Notes under the pieces: generated by a model | Told to the model about the DNA's origin: nothing | Database searches by the model: none | Seen by the model: only the letters and a program-made list of their open reading frames with translations | Program-made: the position numbers and the translations under genes | DNA from: an uncultured Filifactor sp. | Lineage (GTDB): Bacteria > Bacillota > Clostridia > Peptostreptococcales > Filifactoraceae | NCBI GenBank assembly: GCA_947254385.1 | Contig: CAMYCP010000048.1 | Span: forward strand, 1-8,403 | Length of the DNA stretch: 8,403 bases | Direction: 5' to 3' | In this document: in pieces, positions 1 to 7,118 of the stretch | Position numbering within the stretch: position 1 is the stretch's first letter | Layout of the letters: the number at the start of each line of letters is the position of its first letter

Positions 1-13
1 TTTAATTTTCCCA

Positions 14-63
14 TGTCAGTATTATACTACATTTCTTAACGCTTGTCAGTATAAAGTTACATT
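14..63. repeat. Two-copy direct repeat, candidate operator
   Basis: The 9-base word TGTCAGTAT occurs exactly at 14-22 and 44-52. Each copy is followed five bases later by TACATT (28-33 and 58-63). The composite unit therefore repeats with a 30-base period, close to three helical turns. On the minus strand one copy covers the -35 box and the other the likely start region of the divergent promoter at 21-49. That placement fits a regulator binding cooperatively. The regulator is unknown, and the function is inferred from position only. Confidence 0.45.
21..49 (-). promoter_or_regulatory. Candidate divergent sigma-A-type promoter
   Basis: Read on the minus strand, CTGACA (plus 44-49) is separated by 17 bases (27-43) from a perfect TATAAT (plus 21-26). 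This differs by one base from the consensus -35/-10 pair at the optimal spacing. It would start a transcript near plus position 14 and read leftwards out of the window, so its gene is not visible. The region is AT-rich, so chance matches are possible. Confidence 0.45.
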
Positions 64-89
64 ACAAAAATTTCTAATGTAAAAAATTA

Positions 90-118
90 ATACTGTAATT
101 TCTTATACAATTCAGTAT
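90..118. repeat. Dyad built from the same CAGTAT word
   Basis: ATACTG-T-AATT (90-100) and AATTCAGTAT (109-118) form an inverted repeat of ten paired positions with one bulged T and an eight-base spacer. The arms carry the CAGTAT word found in the direct repeats at 14-63. The stretch from 1 to 203 thus holds four copies of this word (three forward, one inverted). It lies about 85 bases upstream of the plus-strand promoter at 204-232, and a protein-binding site is possible. A further small dyad, TGTTG/CAACA, lies at 130-146. I see no coding region in 1-325. Confidence 0.35.
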
Positions 119-203
119 CAGTTAATAAATGTTGGAATGAACAACAAAAATATAGTTTTTTTAAAAAATAATTTCTAAATATCAACTTTATTTTCATTTG
201 ATG

Positions 204-232
204 TTTACAAACGTTTTTTTTTAATATATAAT
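204..232 (+). promoter_or_regulatory. Sigma-A-type promoter of the hydrogenase-maturation operon
   Basis: A TTTACA -35 box (204-209) is followed by an exactly 17-base spacer and a perfect TATAAT -10 box (227-232). Only one base differs from the bacterial housekeeping consensus. The expected start is around 239-241, at the AAAGG that opens the leader RNA. It is the best promoter match in the window and lies about 90 bases upstream of the first gene's start codon, with no other gene between. Confidence 0.7.
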
Positions 233-238
233 TTTTTA

Positions 239-303
239 AAGGTGCCGAAGAAGGGATTTTCTCTGACTCAAAACCGTTTTAAAGGCGCTTGTGCGCTTTT
301 TTT
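239..303 (+). promoter_or_regulatory. Short leader RNA, candidate transcription attenuator
   Basis: This stretch would be the first roughly 65 nucleotides of the transcript from the promoter at 204-232, and it ends in an intrinsic terminator at 281-303. Bases 240-246 (AGGTGCC) can pair with 284-290 (GGCGCTT) in seven pairs, two of them G-U. That would occupy the left arm of the terminator, so two exclusive folds exist. A small hairpin, AGAA 249-252 with TTCT 259-262, sits inside. I could not match it to a riboswitch class I know, and no leader peptide is evident. The promoter and terminator are direct observations; the switching behaviour is inference. Confidence 0.45.
281..303 (+). terminator. 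Intrinsic terminator in the leader
   Basis: AAAGGCGC (281-288) pairs fully with GCGCTTTT (293-300) through eight pairs, one of them G-U, around the four-base loop TTGT. An uninterrupted run of seven T bases covers 297-303. It lies only 22 bases before the first start codon and downstream of the promoter. It therefore cannot simply end an upstream gene inside this window, and most likely governs read-through into the operon. Confidence 0.65.
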
Positions 304-325
304 ATTTGATTGAAAGGAGAATATC

Positions 326-583
326 ATGGAAGAACGTATAGCCATAGTAGGCATCATAATTGAAAATATGGATCAAACAGGTAAAGTTAATGCGGTTTTG
401 CACGAATATGCAAATTACATACGAGGAAGAATGGGTATTCCACAAGTTGAAGAAGGAGTAAACGTAATAAGCATTATTGTTAGAGCTCCTCAGGATAAAA
501 TAAGTGCCATGACCGGAAAACTCGGAGGGATCGATGACATTACGTGTAAAGCCGTATATTCCAAAGTTAAATGCGTGAAATAG
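326..583 (+). CDS. TM1266-family putative [FeFe]-hydrogenase system regulator
   Basis: This 85-residue protein resembles the TM1266 family, small proteins found beside and co-occurring with the [FeFe]-hydrogenase maturation genes. The family is usually called a putative regulator because no catalytic residues are evident, and its molecular role is not established. Visible features are the opening beta strand with IAIVGIIIEN, the central GRMGIP segment (about residues 34-39), a strand VNVISIIVRAP, and the glycine-rich GKLGGIDDI near residues 64-72. The alternating strand-helix pattern fits a small ACT-like/ferredoxin-like fold. The start is supported by AAAGGAG at 313-319, six bases upstream. 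The gene ends in TAG and overlaps hydE by 13 bases, so it probably shares hydE's role and translation. Family assignment is from remembered similarity. Confidence 0.85.
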   Translation: MEERIAIVGIIIENMDQTGKVNAVLHEYANYIRGRMGIPQVEEGVNVISIIVRAPQDKISAMTGKLGGIDDITCKAVYSKVKCVK

Positions 584-1617
584 TAAAAAAACTCTACTTA
601 AATCAAGATCTTTCGGATGAAGAATTTTTAACATTGTTAAAAAGTGATGAAGATATTGAAATTTTAAATTTATACGCCCGCAAAAGAGCCGAAGAAAACT
701 ATGGAAAATCGGTGTTTTTAAGAGGACTTATAGAAATTTCCAACATATGCACACAAGATTGTTTTTACTGCGGAATAAGGCATTCAAACAAAAAAATAAA
801 ACGTTACGACTTGAACGAAGAGGACATTATAAAATCCTGTCGCACGGGATATGATATAGGTTTTCGTACATTTGTCCTTCAAGGCGGGGAAGATGAATAC
901 TTTACAGATGAAAAACTATCTTACATCATAAAATCCATAAAAAAATTTTGTACGGGTGCGGCAGTCACATTGTCCTTAGGAATAAGAAACTTTGAATCTT
1001 ACAAAAAACTCAAATCTTTCGGAGCGGATCGCTATTTATTGCGTCATGAAACGGCAGATGAAGAAATATTTTCAAAACTTCATCCAAAAAATCAATCATT
1101 CGCTAAAAGAAAACAAGCGCTTTATGAACTTAAATCCCTTGGTTTTCAAGCAGGAGCCGGTATGATGATAGGAGCGCCTTTCGTCTCTTTTAATACTTAC
1201 CTTAAAGATATAAGATTTATGCAGAGCTTAAACCCTGCTATGATAGGGATAGGCCCTTTTATTCCGGCAAAAGGAACTCCGTTTGAAAATATGCCGTGCG
1301 GTAGTGCGTATGAAACTTTAAAAATGATTTCAATACTTCGCCTTATCTTCCCCCAAGCACTGATACCGTCCACGACGGCGCTTAATACACTCGAAAAAGA
1401 CGGTTGGAGCAAAGGAATACTTGCCGGTGCAAACGTAATAATGCCTAATTTAAGTCCGGACTATGCACGTAAAAACTATACCTTATATGATCACAAAAAA
1501 ATTCACGGGTTGGAGGCTGCGGAAAATGTCAAAGCAATTTCCACAGCTATGGAAAAAATAGGATATAAGGTCGACATGGCAAGAGGCGATGTCAGATGGA
1601 GGAAAAATGTACTATAA
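571..1617 (+). CDS. hydE: [FeFe]-hydrogenase maturation radical SAM enzyme HydE
   Basis: HydE is a cytoplasmic radical-SAM enzyme that works with HydG and HydF to build the 2Fe subcluster of the H-cluster. It acts after HydG, probably on the HydG-derived cysteine-bound iron carbonyl-cyanide unit. The 348-residue length matches the family. The radical-SAM cluster motif is CTQDCFYC (Cys60, Cys64, Cys67), with Tyr66 before the last cysteine. Other family-typical segments are LQGGED (103-108), LRHETAD (157-163) and GAGMMIGAP (195-203). Cysteines for the optional second cluster, found near residues 310-322 in some HydE proteins, are absent. The ATG lies inside the end of the preceding gene with no good ribosome site, pointing to translational coupling. 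The N-terminus KKLYLNQDLSDEEF is typical of HydE, which supports this start. Confidence 0.95.
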   Translation: MREIVKKLYLNQDLSDEEFLTLLKSDEDIEILNLYARKRAEENYGKSVFLRGLIEISNICTQDCFYCGIRHSNKKIKRYDLNEEDIIKSCRTGYDIGFRTFVLQGGEDEYFTDEKLSYIIKSIKKFCTGAAVTLSLGIRNFESYKKLKSFGADRYLLRHETADEEIFSKLHPKNQSFAKRKQALYELKSLGFQAGAGMMIGAPFVSFNTYLKDIRFMQSLNPAMIGIGPFIPAKGTPFENMPCGSAYETLKMISILRLIFPQALIPSTTALNTLEKDGWSKGILAGANVIMPNLSPDYARKNYTLYDHKKIHGLEAAENVKAISTAMEKIGYKVDMARGDVRWRKNVL

Positions 1618-3028
1618 AAAATCGAATAAAGCGGAAGAATTTATTAACCATGAAGAAATAATGGAAACGCTTGAATATGGAGAAAAAAACTCACATAATC
1701 GTGCTTTGATTAAAGAAACATTGGAAAAAGCGGCACAAATGAAAGGTTTAAATCATAGAGACGCTTTTTTGTTGCTTTCATGTGAAGAAGAAGATTTGAA
1801 CAAAGAAATAATAAACCTGGCACGCAAAATCAAACGTAAATTTTACGGACACAGAATAGTTCTGTTCGCACCGCTCTATCTTTCAAACTATTGTGTAAAC
1901 GGGTGTGTATATTGTCCTTACCACACCAAAAATAAAAATATAATACGTAAAAAACTCTCTTTGGACGAAATAAGAGAAGAAGTGATTGCACTTCAAGACA
2001 TGGGGCATAAAAGATTGGCACTTGAGGCGGGAGAAGATCCTAAAAATTTCACCATGGATTATCTTATAGAATGTATAAACACGATATATTCCATTCACCA
2101 CAAAAACGGCGATATTCGCAGAGTGAACGTAAATGTGGCTGCAACAACCGTAGAAAACTACACGAGACTTAAAAATGCGGGAATCGGAACTTATATATTG
2201 TTTCAGGAAACATATCACAAACAAAACTATGAACTCCTGCATCCGTACGGACCCAAACACAATTACGCCTACCATACGGAGGCGATGGACAGAGCCATGG
2301 AGGGGGGAATAGATGACGTAGGTGTCGGAGTACTCTTCGGACTTAACAACTACCGTTATGATTTTGTCGGACTTTTAATGCACGCCGAACACCTTGAAGC
2401 ACGTTTCGGGGTAGGTCCGCATACCATATCCGTGCCTCGTATACGTCCTGCCGACGATATAGATCCGGCTGATTTTGACAACTCGGTAAATGATAAAATA
2501 TTTGAAAAAATGGTTGCCATGATAAGAGTAAGCACACCCTATACAGGCATGATAATGTCGACACGTGAAACCGCACGCAGTAAACAAATAGGACTTGATG
2601 TAGGAATATCGCAGATAAGCGGCGGATCCAAAACGAGCGTAGGAGGGTATGCCGCCGACATACTCGAACAAACTGAAGGCTCCGAACAATTTGACACCAT
2701 AGACAAACGCACCTTGGACGATGTAATATCGTGGCTTTTGGATATGGGATACGTGCCGTCATTTTGTACGGCTTGCTACAGAGAAGGCAGAACCGGTGAC
2801 AGATTTATGAGTATAGTAAAATCAGGACAACTTCAAAACATATGTCAGCCCAACGCACTTCTTACATTGACCGAATACCTTGAAGACTATGCCACACCTG
2901 AAATCAAACGTAAAGGATACGAAAGAATACCCGGAGAACTTTTAAAAATAGAACGTGAAGCCTCATGTAAAAAAACCGCTGAATGGATAGAAAATATTAA
3001 AAACGGTAAACGTGACCTACATTTTTAA
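1607..3028 (+). CDS. hydG: [FeFe]-hydrogenase maturation radical SAM tyrosine lyase HydG
   Basis: HydG splits L-tyrosine into p-cresol and dehydroglycine, and from the latter makes the CO and cyanide ligands of the H-cluster on a dedicated iron site. The radical-SAM cluster motif is CVNGCVYC (Cys96, Cys100, Cys103). A second C-terminal cluster motif, CTAC followed 22 residues later by Cys (Cys387, Cys390, Cys413), is the CX2CX22C signature separating HydG from the related tyrosine lyase ThiH. The 473-residue product is of normal length. I chose the ATG at 1607 over the in-frame ATG at 1589 because GGAGG at 1598-1602 precedes it by four bases, while 1589 has no well-spaced site. It overlaps hydE by 11 bases and ends just before a strong terminator, closing the operon. 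Confidence 0.95.
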   Translation: MYYKKSNKAEEFINHEEIMETLEYGEKNSHNRALIKETLEKAAQMKGLNHRDAFLLLSCEEEDLNKEIINLARKIKRKFYGHRIVLFAPLYLSNYCVNGCVYCPYHTKNKNIIRKKLSLDEIREEVIALQDMGHKRLALEAGEDPKNFTMDYLIECINTIYSIHHKNGDIRRVNVNVAATTVENYTRLKNAGIGTYILFQETYHKQNYELLHPYGPKHNYAYHTEAMDRAMEGGIDDVGVGVLFGLNNYRYDFVGLLMHAEHLEARFGVGPHTISVPRIRPADDIDPADFDNSVNDKIFEKMVAMIRVSTPYTGMIMSTRETARSKQIGLDVGISQISGGSKTSVGGYAADILEQTEGSEQFDTIDKRTLDDVISWLLDMGYVPSFCTACYREGRTGDRFMSIVKSGQLQNICQPNALLTLTEYLEDYATPEIKRKGYERIPGELLKIEREASCKKTAEWIENIKNGKRDLHF

Positions 3029-3040
3029 AATAATGTGGAA

Positions 3041-3089
3041 AAAAAACTTTCTCTTTGTTAAAATACAAGAGAAAGTTTTTTATTTTTTT
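3041..3089 (+). terminator. Strong intrinsic terminator after hydG
   Basis: Bases 3041-3055 pair perfectly with 3067-3081 over 15 positions: six A-T pairs at the base, then CTTTCTCTT with AAGAGAAAG. The loop is 11 bases. The T-rich tail runs from 3076 to 3089, broken only by an A at 3082. It starts 12 bases past the hydG stop codon and ends 13 bases before the next start codon, separating the hydrogenase operon from the lipoprotein gene. The A-rich 5' flank could allow termination in the other direction too. Confidence 0.85.
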
Positions 3090-3102
3090 AAAGGCGGGCA
3101 TT

Positions 3103-4353
3103 ATGAACAAACACTTAAAAATAATATACTTATGCGTGATTCTCTGTATTTTATCATCATGTAAAAAAACAACAATTGATAAGCAAGATCCTTCTTACAC
3201 CCTGCAACAATCCACGCCTGAAACGCAGCTTATGAAAAACGCCGGCTCCATCTACAAATATATATCCCCTGAAAAGCGAAAAGAACTGATTGAGATACTG
3301 AAACAGATAAATGCACTCAAATATGAACGAATAAAAAACAATCAATTTGCAATATCACTAAAAGAACAAAATTTAAGAAACGAATTTAACGATTATTTAG
3401 ACGAAAAAACCTCCGAAATAATTTCTCCCGAACCTGATGAATACATCACGGACAAAATTCAAAAAAACTATTGTATAGATTATATCTCGGGAGAACTTAA
3501 AAAAATACTGAATGCCGATGATTACACGGCATATATGAACAAATTGCAATCATATAAAAATACCGGTGTATCTTCCGATTTATATGACATAGAAGATATA
3601 GTGTCCCCGTATGAAGGTATTGAAAAACTCTGGATAAGTTTTTTTATAGAAAGATTTGCGGATGAGAAAGTATTGGGATTATACAAAGTGAAACGCAATA
3701 AATCACCGACACCCGTATATTTTCTTCCGACATATCGAAATTACGGAACGGAAGATTTAAAAGCTGATAAATATTGGTCATCAATATCTGCGATCATACC
3801 TAAAAAATATATAAAAAACTTTACGCATCTTCTGCTTGCGACGGACGGAGAATATAACACAATGGCATCCGTCACATTAAACCCGCTTGAATATAATAAT
3901 AAATATTGGGTATTTCACATAGACCCCGAAGACAGTGATGATGATTTTATCGGTACAATAATACATGAATTTGGGCATTATCTTACACTTAACGTAAACG
4001 AAGTGGATTTTACGGAAGATTATGACCTTACAAGATATGCTGAAGAAGGGCTTAACGCAAAAGAAAAATCATTACTGAACAAATTTTACAACGAATTTTG
4101 GAAAGACTACTGTTTGGACGAATTTCCAACATCTGAAGAATTTTATTTAAGAAATAAAAGCGACTTTGTGTCGGACTATGCCGCAACGGATGTCACCGAA
4201 GACATGGCGGAGAGCTTTCGTGTATTTGTCTTGGAAGAAAAACCCGCCGGAAACAGCATACAGGAGCGTAAAGTCCGATTCTTTTATTATGAAAGTAAAT
4301 ATGCTAAAATACGTAAAAAAATACGCAAAAATTTAAATATGAGTACACCTTAG
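3103..4353 (+). CDS. Putative zinc metallopeptidase lipoprotein, function unknown
   Basis: The 416-residue product begins MNKHLK, then a hydrophobic stretch (7-17) and the lipobox LSSC, so Cys20 should be lipidated and the mature protein anchored outside the cytoplasmic membrane. HEFGH at 288-292, within [11 protein letters not shown], is a zinc-metallopeptidase HExxH motif. EDMAESF at 366-372 lies some 75 residues later, and Glu370 is a plausible third zinc ligand, as in gluzincin-type families. The first 180 mature residues are lysine- and glutamate-rich, probably helical, and unassigned. The open frame extends 16 codons upstream to 3055, but that start lies inside the terminator hairpin. 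The ATG at 3103 has AAGGCGGG (3091-3098) and gives a clean signal peptide. The substrate is unknown, and I recognise no named orthologue. Transcription may come from terminator read-through or an unseen promoter. Confidence 0.75.
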   Translation: MNKHLKIIYLCVILCILSSCKKTTIDKQDPSYTLQQSTPETQLMKNAGSIYKYISPEKRKELIEILKQINALKYERIKNNQFAISLKEQNLRNEFNDYLDEKTSEIISPEPDEYITDKIQKNYCIDYISGELKKILNADDYTAYMNKLQSYKNTGVSSDLYDIEDIVSPYEGIEKLWISFFIERFADEKVLGLYKVKRNKSPTPVYFLPTYRNYGTEDLKADKYWSSISAIIPKKYIKNFTHLLLATDGEYNTMASVTLNPLEYNNKYWVFHIDPEDSDDDFIGTIIHEFGHYLTLNVNEVDFTEDYDLTRYAEEGLNAKEKSLLNKFYNEFWKDYCLDEFPTSEEFYLRNKSDFVSDYAATDVTEDMAESFRVFVLEEKPAGNSIQERKVRFFYYESKYAKIRKKIRKNLNMSTP

Positions 4354-4381
4354 TGCAAATACCGATAAAGTATAGTATAAT
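4353..4381 (+). promoter_or_regulatory. Possible secA promoter
   Basis: A perfect TATAAT -10 box lies at 4376-4381, 43 bases before the secA start codon. The matching -35 position (4353-4358, GTGCAA) is poor, with no TGn extension. A separate promoter here is reasonable because the upstream gene has an unrelated function, but AT-rich DNA yields such boxes by chance. Confidence 0.35.
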
Positions 4382-4424
4382 TAACATGATATATTTTAAA
4401 TTTTATAGAAATGGAGTAGAATTA

Positions 4425-7118
4425 ATGAATTTTTTGGATAACTTTATTTCCAAAAGAGAAATAAAAAAACTTTGGAACAAAGTAAAAATAGTAAATTCAT
4501 TTGCCGATGCGACAAAAAAACTCTCAAATGGAGACTTGATAGCAAAAACCGATGAATTTAAAAAAAGACTTAAAGACGGATCGACATTGGATGAAATCTT
4601 ACCCGAAGCATACGCCGTTTGCCGAGAAGCGTCCGAAAGAGTACTCGGTTTAAGACACTATGATGTTCAGATAATGGGCGGAATAGTATTAAACGAAGGG
4701 CGCATTGCGGAAATGAAAACAGGTGAAGGTAAAACCCTCGTCGCAACTTTGCCGGTATACTTAAACGCACTTACCGAACAAGGCGTACACGTTGTAACCG
4801 TAAACGACTACCTAGCCAAAAGAGATATGGAGTGGATGGGTAAACTCTACAAGTTTTTGGGACTTTCAATCGGAGTCATAATACACGGACTGAACAGCGA
4901 AGAACGTCGCACGGCTTATAATGCGGATGTAACTTACGGTACAAATAACGAATTTGGATTCGATTACCTTAAAGACAATATGGTGACATATAAAAACCAA
5001 ATGGTACAACGCCCGTTAAACTACGCCATAGTCGATGAAGTCGATTCAATATTGATAGATGAGGCACGTACTCCGCTCATAATTTCAGGACAGGGAGATA
5101 AATCTACAGATCTTTATGTACGCGCCAACACATTCATTCAAACATTAAACGCCGACACCGACTACGTGATAAATGAAAAAGAAAATGCCTCCACCTTGAC
5201 CGAAGAAGGCTTGCAAAAAGCTGAAAAATTCTTTAATGTTGAAAGTATGACCGATATAGCCAACATGGAAATTTATCATAATATCGGACAGGCGCTTAGA
5301 GCCAACACACTTATGAAACGTGACGTAGACTACGTGGTAAAAGATGGTGAAATAGTAATAGTTGATGAATTTACGGGTCGTTTGATGTTCGGCAGACGAT
5401 ATTCCGCAGGATTACATCAGGCTATAGAAGCTAAAGAAGGACTTGAAGTTCAAAGAGAATCCAAAACACTTGCGACCATCACATTTCAAAATTATTTCAG
5501 AATGTATAAAAAACTTGCCGGTATGACAGGTACAGCCAAAACGGAAGAAGAAGAATTCAATTCCATATACAACATGGACGTAGTACAGATACCTACAAAT
5601 AAAGAAGTCGTTCGTGAAGACAGGGATGATCAGATATATAAAACCGAAGAGGCAAAATACAATGCTGTAGTTGAAGAAGTGATAAAAAAACACAAAACCG
5701 GTCAGCCTATACTCATAGGCACAATATCCATCGAAAACTCTGAAAAACTCTCATCCATGCTTAAAAAACGCGGCATACAACATGAAGTATTAAACGCCAA
5801 ACACCATGAAAAAGAAGCGGAAATCATCGCACAGGCGGGACGTTTCAACTCGGTTACTATAGCAACCAACATGGCAGGCAGAGGTACGGACATAATCTTA
5901 GGCGGAAACCCAGAATTTATGGCTGAGAAAGAAATGAGAAAATCAGGTTATGACGAAGACGCCATAGCTTTTGCCAACGGTTTTGCTCCGTCTGAAGATG
6001 AAGAACTGTTGAACGCAAGAAAAGAATATCAAAAAATACTGGAAGAAAAAAAATCGGAACTGAAAGAAGAACACAACAAAGTAAAAGAAGCGGGCGGGCT
6101 TGCCATAATCGGGACAGAACGCCATGAATCCAGACGTATAGATAACCAGCTTAGAGGTCGTTCGGGGCGTCAGGGAGATCCGGGAGATACGCGTTTTTAT
6201 ATTGCCCTCGAAGATGAACTCATGAGAATATTCGGTGGAGAAAGAGTATCCAAAATCATGGAAAAAATCGGATATGACGAAACTGAAGCACTTGAATATC
6301 CCATGCTTTCAAAAAGCATAGAAAGCGCACAGAAAAAAGTTGAAGGCAGAAACTTCGGCATACGTAAAAGCGTATTGCAATATGACGATGTCATGAACAC
6401 TCAAAGAGAAATAATATACTCCGAAAGAAGAAAAGTACTTGAAGGGGAAGATGTAAGTTCCGAAATAGTCTCCATGATAAACAATGTGGTAGGTGGTATA
6501 ATTTCACAATATGCACCTAAAGACACCTATGCGGAAGAGTGGGATTTTAAAGGATTGTCCGCCAAAACCAAAGTTGTTTTGGGAATAGACATAGACTTTG
6601 ACAAATATGACAAAGAAAAAATCGACAGAGAAACACTCATAAAAGATATAACCGATTTAGCTATGGCAAAATACCATTCTCAAGAAGAAATTATCCCTAT
6701 AGAAGAATTTAGAGAATTTGAACGTGTCATACTCTTAAGAGCGGTAGACGGCAGATGGATGGATCATATAGATGCCATGGAACAACTTAAACAAGGCATA
6801 GGACTGCGTGCAATAGGACAGGAAGATCCGGTGAGGGCATATCAAATGGAAGGATTTGATATGTTTGACAACATGAACGCCATGATAAGAGAAGATACCG
6901 TGCGCTATGTTTTAAACGTGGAATTTAAACGTCAGGAAGAACAACCCATACAAAGAAAACAAGTTGTAGACATCGAAAAAATCAATGAAAGGGAAATACC
7001 GGACAGCCCCGGAGGCGCCAAAACTCCTGTAAAAGTAGGTAAAAAAGTAGGCAGAAACGAAAAATGCCCTTGTGGAAGCAACAAAAAATATAAAGATTGT
7101 TGTGGGAGGAAGAGATAA
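4425..7118 (+). CDS. secA: Preprotein translocase ATPase SecA
   Basis: SecA is the cytoplasmic ATPase motor that pushes unfolded preproteins through the SecYEG membrane channel. The 897-residue protein is in the normal range for this family. Walker A is MKTGEGKT (97-104), Walker B is [14 protein letters not shown] (203-216), and later come [14 protein letters not shown] and [11 protein letters not shown], the helicase motifs of the second nucleotide-binding domain. A charged helical insertion lies between these two motifs (DNA about 5910-6100). The C-terminal zinc-binding SEC-C tail [13 protein letters not shown] uses Cys881, Cys883, Cys892 and Cys893. The open frame extends 24 codons upstream to a GTG at 4353, but the ATG at 4425 has GGAG (4413-4416) eight bases before it and the expected MNFLDNF start. 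The stop codon overlaps the prfB start. Confidence 0.97.
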   Translation: MNFLDNFISKREIKKLWNKVKIVNSFADATKKLSNGDLIAKTDEFKKRLKDGSTLDEILPEAYAVCREASERVLGLRHYDVQIMGGIVLNEGRIAEMKTGEGKTLVATLPVYLNALTEQGVHVVTVNDYLAKRDMEWMGKLYKFLGLSIGVIIHGLNSEERRTAYNADVTYGTNNEFGFDYLKDNMVTYKNQMVQRPLNYAIVDEVDSILIDEARTPLIISGQGDKSTDLYVRANTFIQTLNADTDYVINEKENASTLTEEGLQKAEKFFNVESMTDIANMEIYHNIGQALRANTLMKRDVDYVVKDGEIVIVDEFTGRLMFGRRYSAGLHQAIEAKEGLEVQRESKTLATITFQNYFRMYKKLAGMTGTAKTEEEEFNSIYNMDVVQIPTNKEVVREDRDDQIYKTEEAKYNAVVEEVIKKHKTGQPILIGTISIENSEKLSSMLKKRGIQHEVLNAKHHEKEAEIIAQAGRFNSVTIATNMAGRGTDIILGGNPEFMAEKEMRKSGYDEDAIAFANGFAPSEDEELLNARKEYQKILEEKKSELKEEHNKVKEAGGLAIIGTERHESRRIDNQLRGRSGRQGDPGDTRFYIALEDELMRIFGGERVSKIMEKIGYDETEALEYPMLSKSIESAQKKVEGRNFGIRKSVLQYDDVMNTQREIIYSERRKVLEGEDVSSEIVSMINNVVGGIISQYAPKDTYAEEWDFKGLSAKTKVVLGIDIDFDKYDKEKIDRETLIKDITDLAMAKYHSQEEIIPIEEFREFERVILLRAVDGRWMDHIDAMEQLKQGIGLRAIGQEDPVRAYQMEGFDMFDNMNAMIREDTVRYVLNVEFKRQEEQPIQRKQVVDIEKINEREIPDSPGGAKTPVKVGKKVGRNEKCPCGSNKKYKDCCGRKR

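Noticed and set aside
1..240. A mobile element end, CRISPR or RNA gene in the AT-rich left flank
   Set aside because: There are only two short direct repeat copies, no terminal inverted repeats, no transposase fragment and no tRNA-like fold.
239..303. A known riboswitch (lysine, SAM, glycine or T-box) suggested by the GGTGCCGAAG segment
   Set aside because: The words only partly resemble pieces of those aptamers, and the leader is too short for their full structures. It was left as an unclassified attenuator candidate.
302..634. Minus-strand open frame of 110 codons
   Set aside because: It is antisense to the TM1266 gene and the hydE start. It has no ribosome site and its composition is odd (rich in Phe, Tyr and Asn), as expected of a shadow of real coding DNA.
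3055..3102. Upstream start for the lipoprotein gene
   Set aside because: It lies within the terminator hairpin, would bury the lipoprotein signal peptide behind a charged extension, and lacks a ribosome site.
4353..4424. GTG start extending SecA by 24 residues
   Set aside because: The extension has no resemblance to SecA N-termini, and the ATG at 4425 has a well-spaced GGAG.
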